DNA of 64,000 bases, from contig CM057228.1 of NCBI GenBank assembly GCA_029891385.1, positions 23,928,809 through 23,992,808 of the forward strand, in the 5' to 3' direction. A model generated the notes under the pieces. The model saw nothing but the letters and a program-made list of their open reading frames with translations. It was not told where the DNA came from and did not search any database. The stretch comes from Erythroxylum novogranatense. Taxonomy: Eukaryota; Streptophyta; Magnoliopsida; Malpighiales; Erythroxylaceae. The first letter of the stretch is position 1. Each line of letters opens with the position of its first letter. A program made the translations under genes and the position numbers. Of this stretch, positions 34,401 to 45,007 are shown one piece after another.

Positions 34401-35460
34401 GATGATGATGCAGGAAATATAGAAAATGAAGTTGAAGAAAAATCAAATGATGAAGAAAAACTAGATGAAGAAGATCATGTTCCTATCATGAAAACTTGGG
34501 CAAAAGCAAAGAATCATCCTATGGAGCAAGTCATTGGTGGCTTAAATGATGGTTTAAGAACCAGGAGGAATACATACGAATATATGAGCAACTCAGCTTT
34601 TATTTCACTAGTGGAACCCAAGAACATTAAAGAGGCTCTTGAAGATGAAAATTGGCTGCTGGCTATGCAAGAAGAACTAAATCAATTCAAGAGGAATAAT
34701 GTATGGGATTTGGTAGCACCACCAAAGGATAAAACCATCATTGGATTCAAATGGGTAAATAGGATAAAATATGATGAGAATGGTGAAGCAGTCAAAAATA
34801 AGTCAAGGTTAGTAGCTCAAGGATTTTATCAAGAAGAGGGACTTGACTATAATGAGACATTTGCACCAGTAGCTCGATTGGAGGCAATCATATTATTATG
34901 GGCATTTGCTTCGCATAAGATGATAAAATTAAATCAAATTGACGTCAAGAGTGCGTTTCTAAATGGTTATATTCAAGAGAAAGTATATGTCAAACAACCA
35001 CTGGGTTTTGAAGACCATAAACATCCGGATTATGTCTACAAGCTCAAGAAGGGACTTTATGGATTAAAGCAAGCACCTAGGGCATGAATTTAGTGATTTA
35101 ATGCAAAGTGAGTTCGAAATGAGCATGATGGGAGAACTTAAATTCTTTCTTGGACTTCAAATCAAGCAATACAAAGAAGGCATCTTCATTCATCAATCCA
35201 AATACACCAAAGAGCTTCTAAAGAAATTTAATATGGAAGGATGCAAAGTAGCTGCTACTCCAATGGCATCAAATCTAGTCTTGGAAAAATATGAACATGA
35301 AGAGGATGTTGATCAAAAACTTTATAGAGGTATGATCGGCTCTCTTTTATATTTAACTGCTTCAAGACTAGAAATAATGTTTGCTACATGTCTTTGTGTT
35401 AGATTTCAAGCTTGTCCCAAAATTTCTCATTTGACTGCATGTAAAAAAAAATTAGATATT
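34400..35460 (+). pseudogene. Sire-B reverse transcriptase lacking its catalytic segment
   Basis: RT is open from 33795 to 35087 (FKWVNRIKYDENG, RLVAQGF, ETFAPVARLEAI, DVKSAFLNGYI, KGLYGLKQAPRA). At about 35085 it jumps, with a frame change, to sequence reading SEFEMSMMGELKFFLGLQIKQ (35101 on). In copia elements about 50-60 codons including the YVDD catalytic box lie between these blocks; they are missing here. The following thumb part ends in a frameshift within an A-run near 35445. Family role: copying element RNA into cDNA. Without YVDD this copy cannot do so. Confidence 0.92.
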
Positions 35461-35981
35461 TAAGCAAAACTGTTAATCATGGTTTATGGTATCCTTGTTG
35501 TGATTCCTTTGATTTATATGCTTATAGTGATGCTGACTATGGTGGTTGTAGAATTGATAGAAAAAGTACTAGTGGTATCTGTCATTTCCTAGGTTCATCT
35601 TGGGCTAGTAAGAAACAAATAAGTGTAGCTATTTCCACTGTTGAATCTGAATATGTAGCAGCTGGAAGTGCATGTGCCCAAGTTCTTTGGCTTAAACATC
35701 AATTGCTTGATTATGGTATTGTGGTTAAAAATATTCCTATTTATTGTGATAATATCAGTGCAATTTGTTTAAATAAAAATCTAATTTTGCATAGTAGAAC
35801 CAAACATATAGAAATTAGACATCATTTTATTCGTGATCATTGTTTGAAAGGTGATATTTATTTGAAGCATGTTTCTTCTAGTGATCAATTAGCTGATATA
35901 TTTACTAAACCCCTTAAAGAAGATGTGTTTGTAAACATTAAATTCAAACTTGGTATGTGTGATTTAAATTCTTTTGGTTGA
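35453..35981 (+). pseudogene. Sire-B RNase H
   Basis: It is open in one frame from the A-run frameshift to TGA at 35979-35981. It shows AYSDADYGG (about 35520), DRKSTSGICHFLG, ESEYVAA, YCDNISAI (about 35745), RTKHIEIRHHFIRD and the usual terminal block LADIFTKPL (about 35890). The RNase H acidic residues are present. It is a fragment in frame terms because RT upstream is broken. Confidence 0.92.
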
Positions 35982-36193
35982 ATTTAATTTTCTGCATACA
36001 CTATCATATCAAAATGGTCTGGAAAAATAAGCAATTTCATCGGAGATACATCATCATGATTTAAATTTAGTGACTTTATTAAGGTTTAGAAATTTCCATT
36101 CGACTAATTGGAGTTTAAGTCGACTGATTTTGAGGTTTCTAGATGACTAGTGCATCAAAAGATGAAGAAAAGGACGTGCCAGTCGACTATTAA
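35982..36193 (+). promoter_or_regulatory. Leader between Sire-B pol and env, left part
   Basis: It is non-coding and contains AGTCGACT at 36118-36125 and 36181-36188, plus the half site TTCGACTA near 36100. These are the same palindromes that fill the LTR promoter region. It continues after the solo LTR at 40249. Confidence 0.65.
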
Positions 36194-39100
36194 TGTAATA
36201 CCCCACTCCCGCATGAACCGAACCCGATATCGATGGTGATATCCGAGTCCATGCCCCGCGAGGGTGGCATGCTACATCACTCAGTACAAAAAAAAATTTC
36301 ACACATACACACACATATTATAATTTATGTGGAAAACAATTTATATAAACAATTCAATGGCCTCGGGGCCCTTTTTATAAATACAATATCATTAGTACAA
36401 AAATTTAGAAAATAAAATACACTAATGCAGACGCGAACTGATCCTGACCCCTTCTCTACTTCATTAACCAGCAGATGTCATACACCCGTTGCCAAACGGG
36501 GTATTCTTCTGAGTCCTGAAAAATAATTACAAATTTTGGGTGAGTTTTGCGAACTCAGTGAGAAACCATCATCGATGGTTCACTCAATTCATGCAACACA
36601 TTGTTCCATATAACATATATTCACATTGTTGCATATTTAATCACATTGCACAATTTCACTTGAACATAGACCATTTATACATTTCACACGGTTAGACATA
36701 CATAACCAATTAAATTCATAAACATCCATAATTCACATTCAGAAATACCACAGAAGCATAAGGTAGTTTGCCTTTCACCTAATCAAAGAAACTAAAAATC
36801 ATATATATATGATATGCGCATGTAACACATTTCTATTTTATTTCGGTGTTGTAACCGAGCGTCTAAACTATCCCAATAAGGGCACATTAATCGTTGAGCC
36901 AGAGGCTCTGAAACTATCCCAATATGGGCGTATTAATCGTTGAGCCAGAGGCTCTGAATCACTGTGAGCTTGAGGCCCAAATATGTTAAGCTTTAAGCTC
37001 TCGGTGGCTGCTTCAGTCACAACTACCAATTACTGATCATATATTTATGCAAGGAATGCATATGTCAAAAATAAAGCAAACCAACATCATAGTTTATCCT
37101 AACTTAACACATCTACATAAATGGTTCACAATCAATCACATTCAAATCACATGAAGCAAGTAGGGCACTCCTATGTCAGTATCTCCCAGTACATGAGGCA
37201 CCTTCGGCCCGGAATCAGTCATAAATAAACACAAGCCCACCATTATTCTCCACAGTATTATAAGTGCAAAATTATAAACAATCAATAATCGAGAAACCAT
37301 CTAGGTTACTCACCTTTGCTTCCACAGCTAAAGCCTGGAAGTCTCGGCAACGTCAGTGAATTGACGTTCCAAATGCGTCTCTAAAACAGTCCAAATATCC
37401 AACATTACCAAATTGCAATCAGAAACATTTAGTAATGCACGTAGCAATTAAATGTGTGCAATGCATGTTTGTGACATTCCCGGCACTATTATACAATTTC
37501 CCATCACCAAATTTTCCTCTAAAAATTAAAAACTCATTGACACCGAAATCACTCAATTCAGACCTCTATAGGTCCAATTATAAATAAAACACGGCTTAGG
37601 AAAATCCTTACCCGGACCCCTCACTTCGACCTAACCAATTCTCATCAATTTCGGCTATAAAAATTCTCAATTTCACAAATAAACGAAATTAAATATTATA
37701 CGAATCCGATGCCTCGAGAATCAGGTCAATCGGACGTCGAATGCGAAAGTAATTGACAAAAGAAATAATTAGGTCATATAAATCCCGAATTAAGCAATTA
37801 AGAAAAGAAAATAATTAAATAAAAAAAATCAGAGGCTAGGCGTCGCAAGGTGCGAGCGACAGACCAAAATTTTTTTTTCCAATTTCCTTCTTTTTCCAAA
37901 TTTCCAATTTTCACTAACTACCTTCTCCTCTTTCAAAACCTTTATCTATTTACACAAGTGTCTAAAAATTCCAAATTCGGTCTCGTCGGAAAGTTCTCAG
38001 AAAACCCGACAAATTTCATGAAGGGTACACAAACCAATTTCACCTCTACTGGTGTCAAAATTGTACTCAAAGACACTGTCAAATCACAAAATTGCCACAA
38101 CAGTTCAGCACTTTTTCAAAAATCATAACTTTTTATTCCCTTATCTAAAAATTCCAAATTTTATGTCAATCAAAAGAGAAAAACAAGGGCTACAACTTTC
38201 ATGAACAAACTGAAAACCAATTCCATCATTAAAGAACTAAATTACTCAATCAAAACTTCAGCTTATCCAAATCATTCTCAAATATAACTCAATCTTCCAA
38301 AATTCATAACTTTCCAGCCCATTGTTGAAAAATTACATACTATATAGAAATAAAAATCTTAGACAATATACTACAATTTTCAAGAATAACTCCAAAGCAA
38401 ATTCCCATTCAAACTAGGTCAAATCCTCTCACTAAGGTGGCTGTCCTGTTAGGATTTAAGAAATCAGCATTTCACCTAAACCATAACAAAGCTTTACAAA
38501 TTTATATCTAACAATCCTTACACTCAAAATTCGCATAAAATACCTCATTAGAAAGCTACAGCAATCCTCTACAAGTTTCCAGAAGGTCACTTAAGCCATT
38601 TTCCCCAGTAACAGTCCCAAATAAATATCAGAACATAAACAGCCCAAAACCTATTCACTTAGAGCATTGCACACCAAAGGCTGAATTACCACTTGAACAT
38701 TTACAGATCATTACTTTCAATCTACACATAGAAAAATATCATACTTAGTGGATTTAAAAAGCTAACACAAAATCTTCAACTTTAATGAAGACCAATTTCA
38801 AAAATTCAACCCAAAGCAGTCTAGGAAAATTCATCAAAGATTCAGGTCATCAAGCTCGAAATACTGTTCATACTGCACATATACTTCACTTTAAAAGCAA
38901 GATTCAACACTCTTCTAATCAAAATTGGGCAGCACTTCCTTCACAAGAAATGTAGCCAAATGTATCAATTTTAATTTAAGACAAACCTCACCTCACTTGC
39001 TTAACCACACAACTAGTTATGGCAAAAACATTGAAACATGTACAAGGTAACTTTTCCAGATTTGCTACCTAAGTCTCCCCCTTTCATTCTAACATCATTC

Positions 39101-40248
39101 CTACATCAATTGGCATCCAATGTAATCACTAACACAGCCATAATTTCATCAAGGCATTTACTTGCATAAGGAGTCACAAATAGCAGCACACACTCACAAG
39201 TTTCTTCCCTTATTTAACTCCCATCTACCATCATACTAACATCATAAAAACAAGCCAAAACTATTAATTCACATAAATCACCTACCATCTCATTTATCCT
39301 TACAAAATATACACTTATACCCATACAATCAACACACAAAATTTATGCAAGCGATGCACAAGATGTCATCATTATTGCTTCTAACCACTACTTTAAGGAC
39401 ACATAACTTAAATTCTTACCTAAACAAGCTTGAAAGCCTACACTCTTCAATTATCCTAAGTTCTCCCTTCCACCACTCCCACGGCAACCATCACCCATCA
39501 CCACTATTATCATCATCAACACAAGGCTTAAGTTGGATTTGCATGAGAAGGAAGAAGGAGCAACCAAGTAAACAAGAAGGACTCTTTGTATGGGAGGATG
39601 AACACCAACGAAGAAGGAGAAATCAATGAAAGAAGAAGATGAAGGCACCTTCGAATGAGGGAGAAAGAGAGCATTTAAAAGCCCTTCTACTTTTGCTAAA
39701 TATGAAGTGTCGTGGGATATTGGCTAAGCTTAGGATATATATATATATATACATAACAAGTTCAAGTGACAAATGTCACTTGCCACGTGTCCTGTTTTTA
39801 CACACTTTTCGGGTCTCTTTCCAATTTCAATTCAATTTCTACTCCAAATTCCAATGGCTCAGAGTTACAAATTCTAAAATCATATCTCCAATTTTCCAGT
39901 GCCATTGGACAGTAATTTCCAGTACAGGAACCCACTCAATCAGTCAGTTGGAAATTTTTTCGGTTTGGGCAAGTACCCCGAAAAATTTCAGAAAATTTCC
40001 TAAAAATATGAAACACACAAAAATCTACTCCAATTACTTTTTCAAACACAAATAACACATTTTTTACAATAAACACAGATGCCAGGAAAATGTCATGAAT
40101 GCATGTACAATCATGTGCATGTGCAAAAATTTCAATTTATGTGCATATGGAGGCCCTCTTATGCATAAATATGCTGAGACTAATTTATACACTCCTAACC
40201 CGTCCTAATTGATCAATTTACCCTTCCCATCGGTGATGGGATGTTACA
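36194..40248 (-). mobile_element. Solo LTR of the C family, inverted, in Sire-B
   Basis: 4055 bp from TGTAATACCCC to GATGTTACA. It matches the reverse complement of the element C LTR: hairpin near 36540, inverted-repeat module 36846-37022, GTTACTCACC block near 37310, subrepeats 38100-38900. There is no internal region. Flanks are ATTAA (36189-36193) and ATTGA (40249-40253), a TSD with one mismatch. A solo LTR arises by recombination between the two LTRs of a full element. The open stretches inside (for example 39639-40055) have no known motif. An AT microsatellite is at about 39732-39750. Confidence 0.93.
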
Positions 40249-40718
40249 ATTGATCCACGACAAGTCGACTGGGAATGCACACGGGTCTTATAAACAAAAC
40301 CCATTCTTCTTCCTTAAAACAAATATCATCTTCTACCTACAATAAACCTCTCACTTGACTAAACCTCTTAATCTCTGAAGAATCAATACTTTCATCGTCA
40401 ATCTACCTCTAAAAACTTCAACACTACTTCCCCTTTAAACATCTTATCTATTTTTTTCTCTAAAAACCCATTCCTTCTTGTTTTTTCGAAAACCCATTTT
40501 CTTCTATCTTTGCGTTTTTCGTCCTCCAAGTCGACTAATCCTTCAAATTTTCTTCAAAACTGACTCTTCAAACATCAACCCATATCCAAAAAGTCGAAAC
40601 CCCCTTACTATTTCATCAAATCGTCTTCATCTCCCCTCCATCTCACATTTATCGTTCCTTAAAACCCTAACTGCGTAGATCTACAATTTTTTGCTCAAAT
40701 CTCATCAAGATCTTTACA
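40249..40718 (+). promoter_or_regulatory. Leader between Sire-B pol and env, right part, with TATA-like box
   Basis: It begins with the pre-insertion continuation of 36193, with AGTCGACT at 40263-40270. A TATA-like TATAAAC is at 40289-40295. Then comes a C/T-rich leader of about 425 bp up to the env-like ATG at 40719. Palindrome, then TATA box, then C/T-rich leader copies the layout of the LTR promoter (palindromes at 8332-8660, TATAAAAA at 31225). That suggests a separate env promoter. This is inference. Confidence 0.5.
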
Positions 40719-42026
40719 ATGGCTCCACGAAAGACTACGGGCAAAGGTAAACAAGTGGATTCTACACCTCAACACACACGAGTTCGGGGCTCTTCATCAA
40801 GAGGTGGTCTAGAGAGAGAAACCGAGGAGATAGAGTCATGGTTTATTTCGATGGAAGCTCAAAATCTCTATAATAAGGTATTGAAAAATGAAGTCCTTAT
40901 TCCATCTATGAAGTTTGAATGGGTTGAGTTAGATCACAGTGAATATATGTTGCTGTTTACGGAACTTACTAGCCTTGGTTTGAGATTTTTTTTAGGTTTT
41001 TCGGATGAGATATATGAGGACATGGTACGAGAATTTTATGCCAATATTGTTGTTATTAGAAGTAATGTGGATAGTGGAGTTCATTTAAAATCTAGTATAA
41101 ATGGAAAAGAAATTTTCATCTACGAAGAAAATTTGTATATCTAGTTTAAGGTGTCGAAGGGTGGAGTTAGGCCTAGAGCTGCTTTATTAGACTTTGATAT
41201 TTTGAGACATGAAGGTGGTGACACTGATGAGGAAGCTGATAAAAATTATGGCTATACTGAAGAGAAGGGAGATGCATTGCTGGCTAGTCTTTGTTTGGAT
41301 CATTCCCAACCACCTTATGAGGCCATGGATTTGCCTCTGAATTATAGGTTGCTTCACTATGCTATTAATCGAGTGGTATATCCTAAGAAGGCTAGTAACA
41401 ACCATATTACATCATTGGATATGGAAATTCTGTGGCACCTGGAGGAAGATAGACAAATTAATTTTCCTAGTTTAATTATCCAGATGATGAGAAAGAAGAC
41501 TAATTTGTTAAAGGTTGAGCTTAAAGGACAAACAGGTAAACATAAGGGAATGCCATATGGAGCGGTGATAACCTACCTTGCTAAGTTGCAAAAATGCAAT
41601 CTAAGTTCTTATGATCACTATCCATACCCCCAAAGCTGGAGATTTACACCATATAATTTGAGGAGTATGAAGTTGGTTAAAACCGTTGAAAAAGGATGGG
41701 TATATTTTGATCATGTGGCAAAGCTTGGTTTGACATTGAAAGATGAACAAGGGCCTAGGAGGCAACTTTCTAAACGGGCGGCTGATCGTCCGAGCAGCTC
41801 TCGGCCAAGTAGTGTGCGACGAAGTGACGTCTCTCACGAGGACCTTCAAAACATTCACGATCAATTAGAAGAATTAAATGATCGTGTTGATGAGCAACAG
41901 AGTATGTTTATGCGCTTGGAGAAAAGAGTTGATGAACAACATGGTATCCTCACACGGATGGAGAAAAGCAATAAAAATATTTTTGATAAGTTGGGTTGTC
42001 GAAATGTTGATGTTTCTCATTCTTGA
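40719..42026 (+). pseudogene. Sire-B env-like gene with a single premature stop
   Basis: The ATG at 40719 (MAPRKTTGKGKQVD) opens a 435-codon frame that ends at TGA 42024-42026 and is broken only by TAG at 41142-41144. Visible parts: a basic Ser/Thr-rich start; a block with MVREFYANI near residue 105, typical of the env-like and plant transposon proteins linked to sireviruses; a middle with LDHSQPPYEAMDLPLNYRL; an Arg/Ser-rich linker; and a C-terminal coiled coil (residues ~370-425, repeats of EKRVDEQ type). I see no clear signal peptide or membrane anchor, so a true envelope role is doubtful. It lies between pol and the polypurine tracts. Confidence 0.82.
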
Positions 42027-42591
42027 TGATTGTTGCATTTACTTCTAAGACCAACATTTCTTACTGTTTGCATCTGCTTACGTCTAACCTTCATTTTCTG
42101 CTTGTTTGACATTTGAGATTATCTTTGACTTTACAAATTCTGTGTTGGTTTACCATTTGAGACTATTGGATTTCTGTGATCTTCAAACTTTGTTTTGATT
42201 ATGACAAAAAAGGGGAGACATCAAAAATGCCTTAGCTTAATCAAAAATTACTGGACATCTTTTAAATTACATCAAAATTGCCTTAGCTTAATCAAAATTT
42301 ACTGGACATCTTTTGGCTTTATAATGTTGATTGAAAATTTGTAATTATCCCACATTGTAAATTGTTATGCGCTCTCTTGAAAATTGGTTCAATCTTGATA
42401 AATTGTTAACATTTTGATTAAACACTGTTTGTTGGATTTGCAATAATTATTGGATTCATTGGTTTACTAATTAAGGGGGGGGGTGACCAACTAACCAACT
42501 AGACAAGGGATAAAAACCTTGATCTATTTTTCTTTGTTTTCAATATCTTTGCAATTTCTAAACATTTTTTCATTATCAAAAAGTAGGAGAT
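42027..42591 (+). other. Sire-B 3' untranslated region with multiple polypurine tracts
   Basis: Three purine tracts: CAAAAAAGGGGAG (42206-42218), AAGGGGGGGGGT (about 42473-42484) and the LTR-adjacent AAAAGTAGGAGAT (42579-42591). Multiple tracts before the 3' LTR are a known sirevirus trait. A 51-bp tandem duplication (42219-42269 and 42270-42320) lies right after the first tract. Confidence 0.85.
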
Positions 42592-43717
42592 TGTTGGACC
42601 AATGGTGGTTGACAAATAAAATCCCTTTATGTTTTGATAATAATAAAATGTATAGAATTGGTTAAGAAATTATTTCAGGTTATTTGGATTACAATTAAAG
42701 GATTAATACAATTTAAGATTAACATATCTACAAATCAAGAGATAGACAACTCATCACCAATGTTCAAGGGATAAGAAGATGATTGTCGTGAAGATTATAA
42801 TCAAAGATGTGTATCCCAACAAAAAAAGGTTGAAGATTATCTAAAATATGTCTGTTGGAACAAGAACCAGTCGACCAGAACATTATTAGTCGATTGAGAA
42901 TTAACATTTCTACAAAGTGAGGTTTAAACCAGTCGACCAAGATCTAGTAAGTCAACTAAAAGTAAAGGATCAGTAAGTTAGACAATAATTCTAGTCGACT
43001 ATAATCATTCTAGTCGACTAGCATCACACCAGTCGACTGATCGAAGAGCGTAGATGGGTGTTTCAGCAAAAAACGTTTGTTCCAGTCGACTAGCATTACA
43101 TATGATCTAATTCTGACGAAGTCAATTGATATCAAACGGAAAGAAAATATTTTTAATGTTATGAAGAAATCTTCAACGGCTAATAGATGATCTACAACGT
43201 CTATATTGATCTAGAAGTCTGCAAATAAATAGAACATCAAGAGATCAATTATGAGACATAGCAAAGCATACTGATTTTTTATCATCATCTTATAGCTCTC
43301 AAATTGCATTTAGCTCATTCAATTCTGTCTAGTTGTGCTGAGCTTTATCAATTTTAAATTTCAATCATTGTTATTATGAGTTGAGTTATTTGAGGAAAAT
43401 CACTGGTGAGGTTAGATTTGTGCTGGAAATCAAATCGGATTGTAAGGGTTGCTTGAGCCGGAATTCAAGTGGTTGTAAAAGTTCGCACTGAACTAAAAAG
43501 TGTTCAATATAGTGGTTTGCCAAATCCTAAGTGGGAGCTTAGGTAGAGGACGTAGGTCTTAGCACCGATCTTCTATAAAAATAGTGTTTGCTTTTCTTCC
43601 CTACTCTTTTCATTTGATTAATTTGATTGTTTCGTGTGTTTTAATTCCGTGTTTTTTTGTAGAACTCTGCGAAAAAGTTTAGACGATCTATTCAACCCCC
43701 CTTCTAGATCGCTTTCA
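42592..43717 (+). repeat. Sire-B 3' LTR
   Basis: 1126 bp, TGTTGGACC to CGCTTTCA, followed by TSD CTTGG (43718-43722). GTCGAC palindromes at 42868-43095, TATA box at 43574-43581. It is uninterrupted and shows the pre-insertion sequence of the C target (GCATTACATATG near 43090). Confidence 0.96.
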
Positions 43718-43722
43718 CTTGG

Positions 43723-45007
43723 TTGTATATTTGGCACAATTTTTGTTGATGTTCTGCCTTCAAAATATATTGTATACCGATCCTTCAAAATATTCAATGG
43801 ATATGGTTCTGGCTTCTCATCTCACAGATTACCATATAATCTACATTCTTCATGACTTAGAAGATATATTGTTTGAGCATTAATTGGTATCGATTTGATT
43901 AGTACCTTGACTAACTTTTTCAAAGGTTCTCTGATAATAATTGAGCTTCTGCTTCGAATAGGTACTGGTTCTTTTATAATCTTCATTCTCAAATGCTTTT
44001 TACTGATTGGTTGAGAAGGATTATAAGGTTCCAATTGGTGTTCAATTGTTTCCGCCTTCTGTTGAACATCAGATAAAGAAACCTTTTTCTGACTAGGCAT
44101 CGCCTCCTACTGTTCTTTTGTCAGTTTAGATGAAAGTTGTTGTTGAGGCTTCTTCCTATCAAATACCAACTTCCTTTTAATTTCTGTCTCTCCAAATGAT
44201 TTTGTTTATTGGCTTTGCAAAATAGAGACAATTGATCTGGTAGGCTACTGTCTTTTCTCTTGCCTTTTAAAATCTCCATCAAGAATAAGAGATTTTCTCT
44301 TCTTCTGGTCTTGTTGTCGTAAGGTCAATAGCCTTGGTGACCTTCTTAATTGTTTTGATTTTTCTGATTGAAGTATCTTCGCCTTTCTCTTCAATGACAC
44401 TTGTTGTGATGATTGTTGAAGTCGACTTTCCTCTTTCTGTAGAATCGTCTTAAATTGTATTGATGCATCACATGATTTCTCAGTCTTTTCTTCTACGAAT
44501 GTTCTTTCTGTTGATTGAGGTTTTGTTTTTCTTGCAGACATACCAAGTTCACTTCTGCCTCGTCTTACTATTAGCTCCCCCTCAAACCTTGCTTTCGATA
44601 TAGAACCTTTATCCGCCTCATCATCAAATTTTATCAACATTCTGTGAATAGTTGTGGCATTAATAATACTCTTCACATCTGTCTTTATCTTGTTTCCTCT
44701 ATGGAGAAAGATTCTTGATTCTCTAAAAATCCTTGTCAACAAAATTCTATATGGTAAAGAGCTAGAATCTCCTTTTGACTTCATCATGTACTTCAAAACC
44801 AAGTACGGAAGATTAATGGATGATTCAGTAGGTGATACAGACAATGTTCATCGTTCATTGTCACAGCATCCTTCGAGCCTAATCTTGGTAGAACACAGTG
44901 AAAAAGCAGTGAATGTAGAACCCTAGCCTTTGGAATAAGGGTTACCGCTTTCTTAACTTCCGGATCACTACTTCTATATAGTTGTTGATTGATATATCTA
45001 TCTATAC
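43723..45007 (-). pseudogene. Sire-A env-like gene, middle part
   Basis: It continues from 49325 (across the solo LTR) and goes on to 8028 (across Sire-B). The first part (45007-44830) has AVTLIPKARVLHSLLFHCVLP and DEHCLYHLLNH. A frameshift near 44830 then leads into INLPYLVLKYMM and an open frame to 44245 with a basic, Ser-rich second half. A last stretch (44100-43822) starts MPSQKKVSLSDVQQKAE. The block order (H-VLPR-GSKD, then INLP) is typical of plant sirevirus env-like proteins. No membrane segment is evident. Function unproven. Confidence 0.72.

Larger units (their letters stand above)
8029..43717 (+). mobile_element. Sire-B: Ty1/copia sirevirus with env-like gene, plus strand
   Basis: This is the level-3 element, inserted in the env-like gene of Sire-A with a perfect TSD CTTGG (8024-8028 and 43718-43722). 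The LTRs start TGTTGGACCAATGG and end ATCGCTTTCA. The 5' LTR (8029-8664 plus 30749-31368) is split by element C; the 3' LTR is 42592-43717. It has a primer site at 31371-31384, gag 31397-33100, pol to 35981, an env-like frame 40719-42026 and several polypurine tracts before the 3' LTR, a sirevirus trait. A solo C-family LTR (36194-40248) sits between pol and env. Its own sequence totals about 9.5 kb, normal for the group. RT lacks its catalytic segment, so the copy is defective. Confidence 0.96.

Noticed and set aside
39639..40055. 138-codon frame possibly a host gene
   Set aside because: It lies inside a solo LTR, includes an AT microsatellite, has no known motif and is not kept in the related LTR at 45008-49319.
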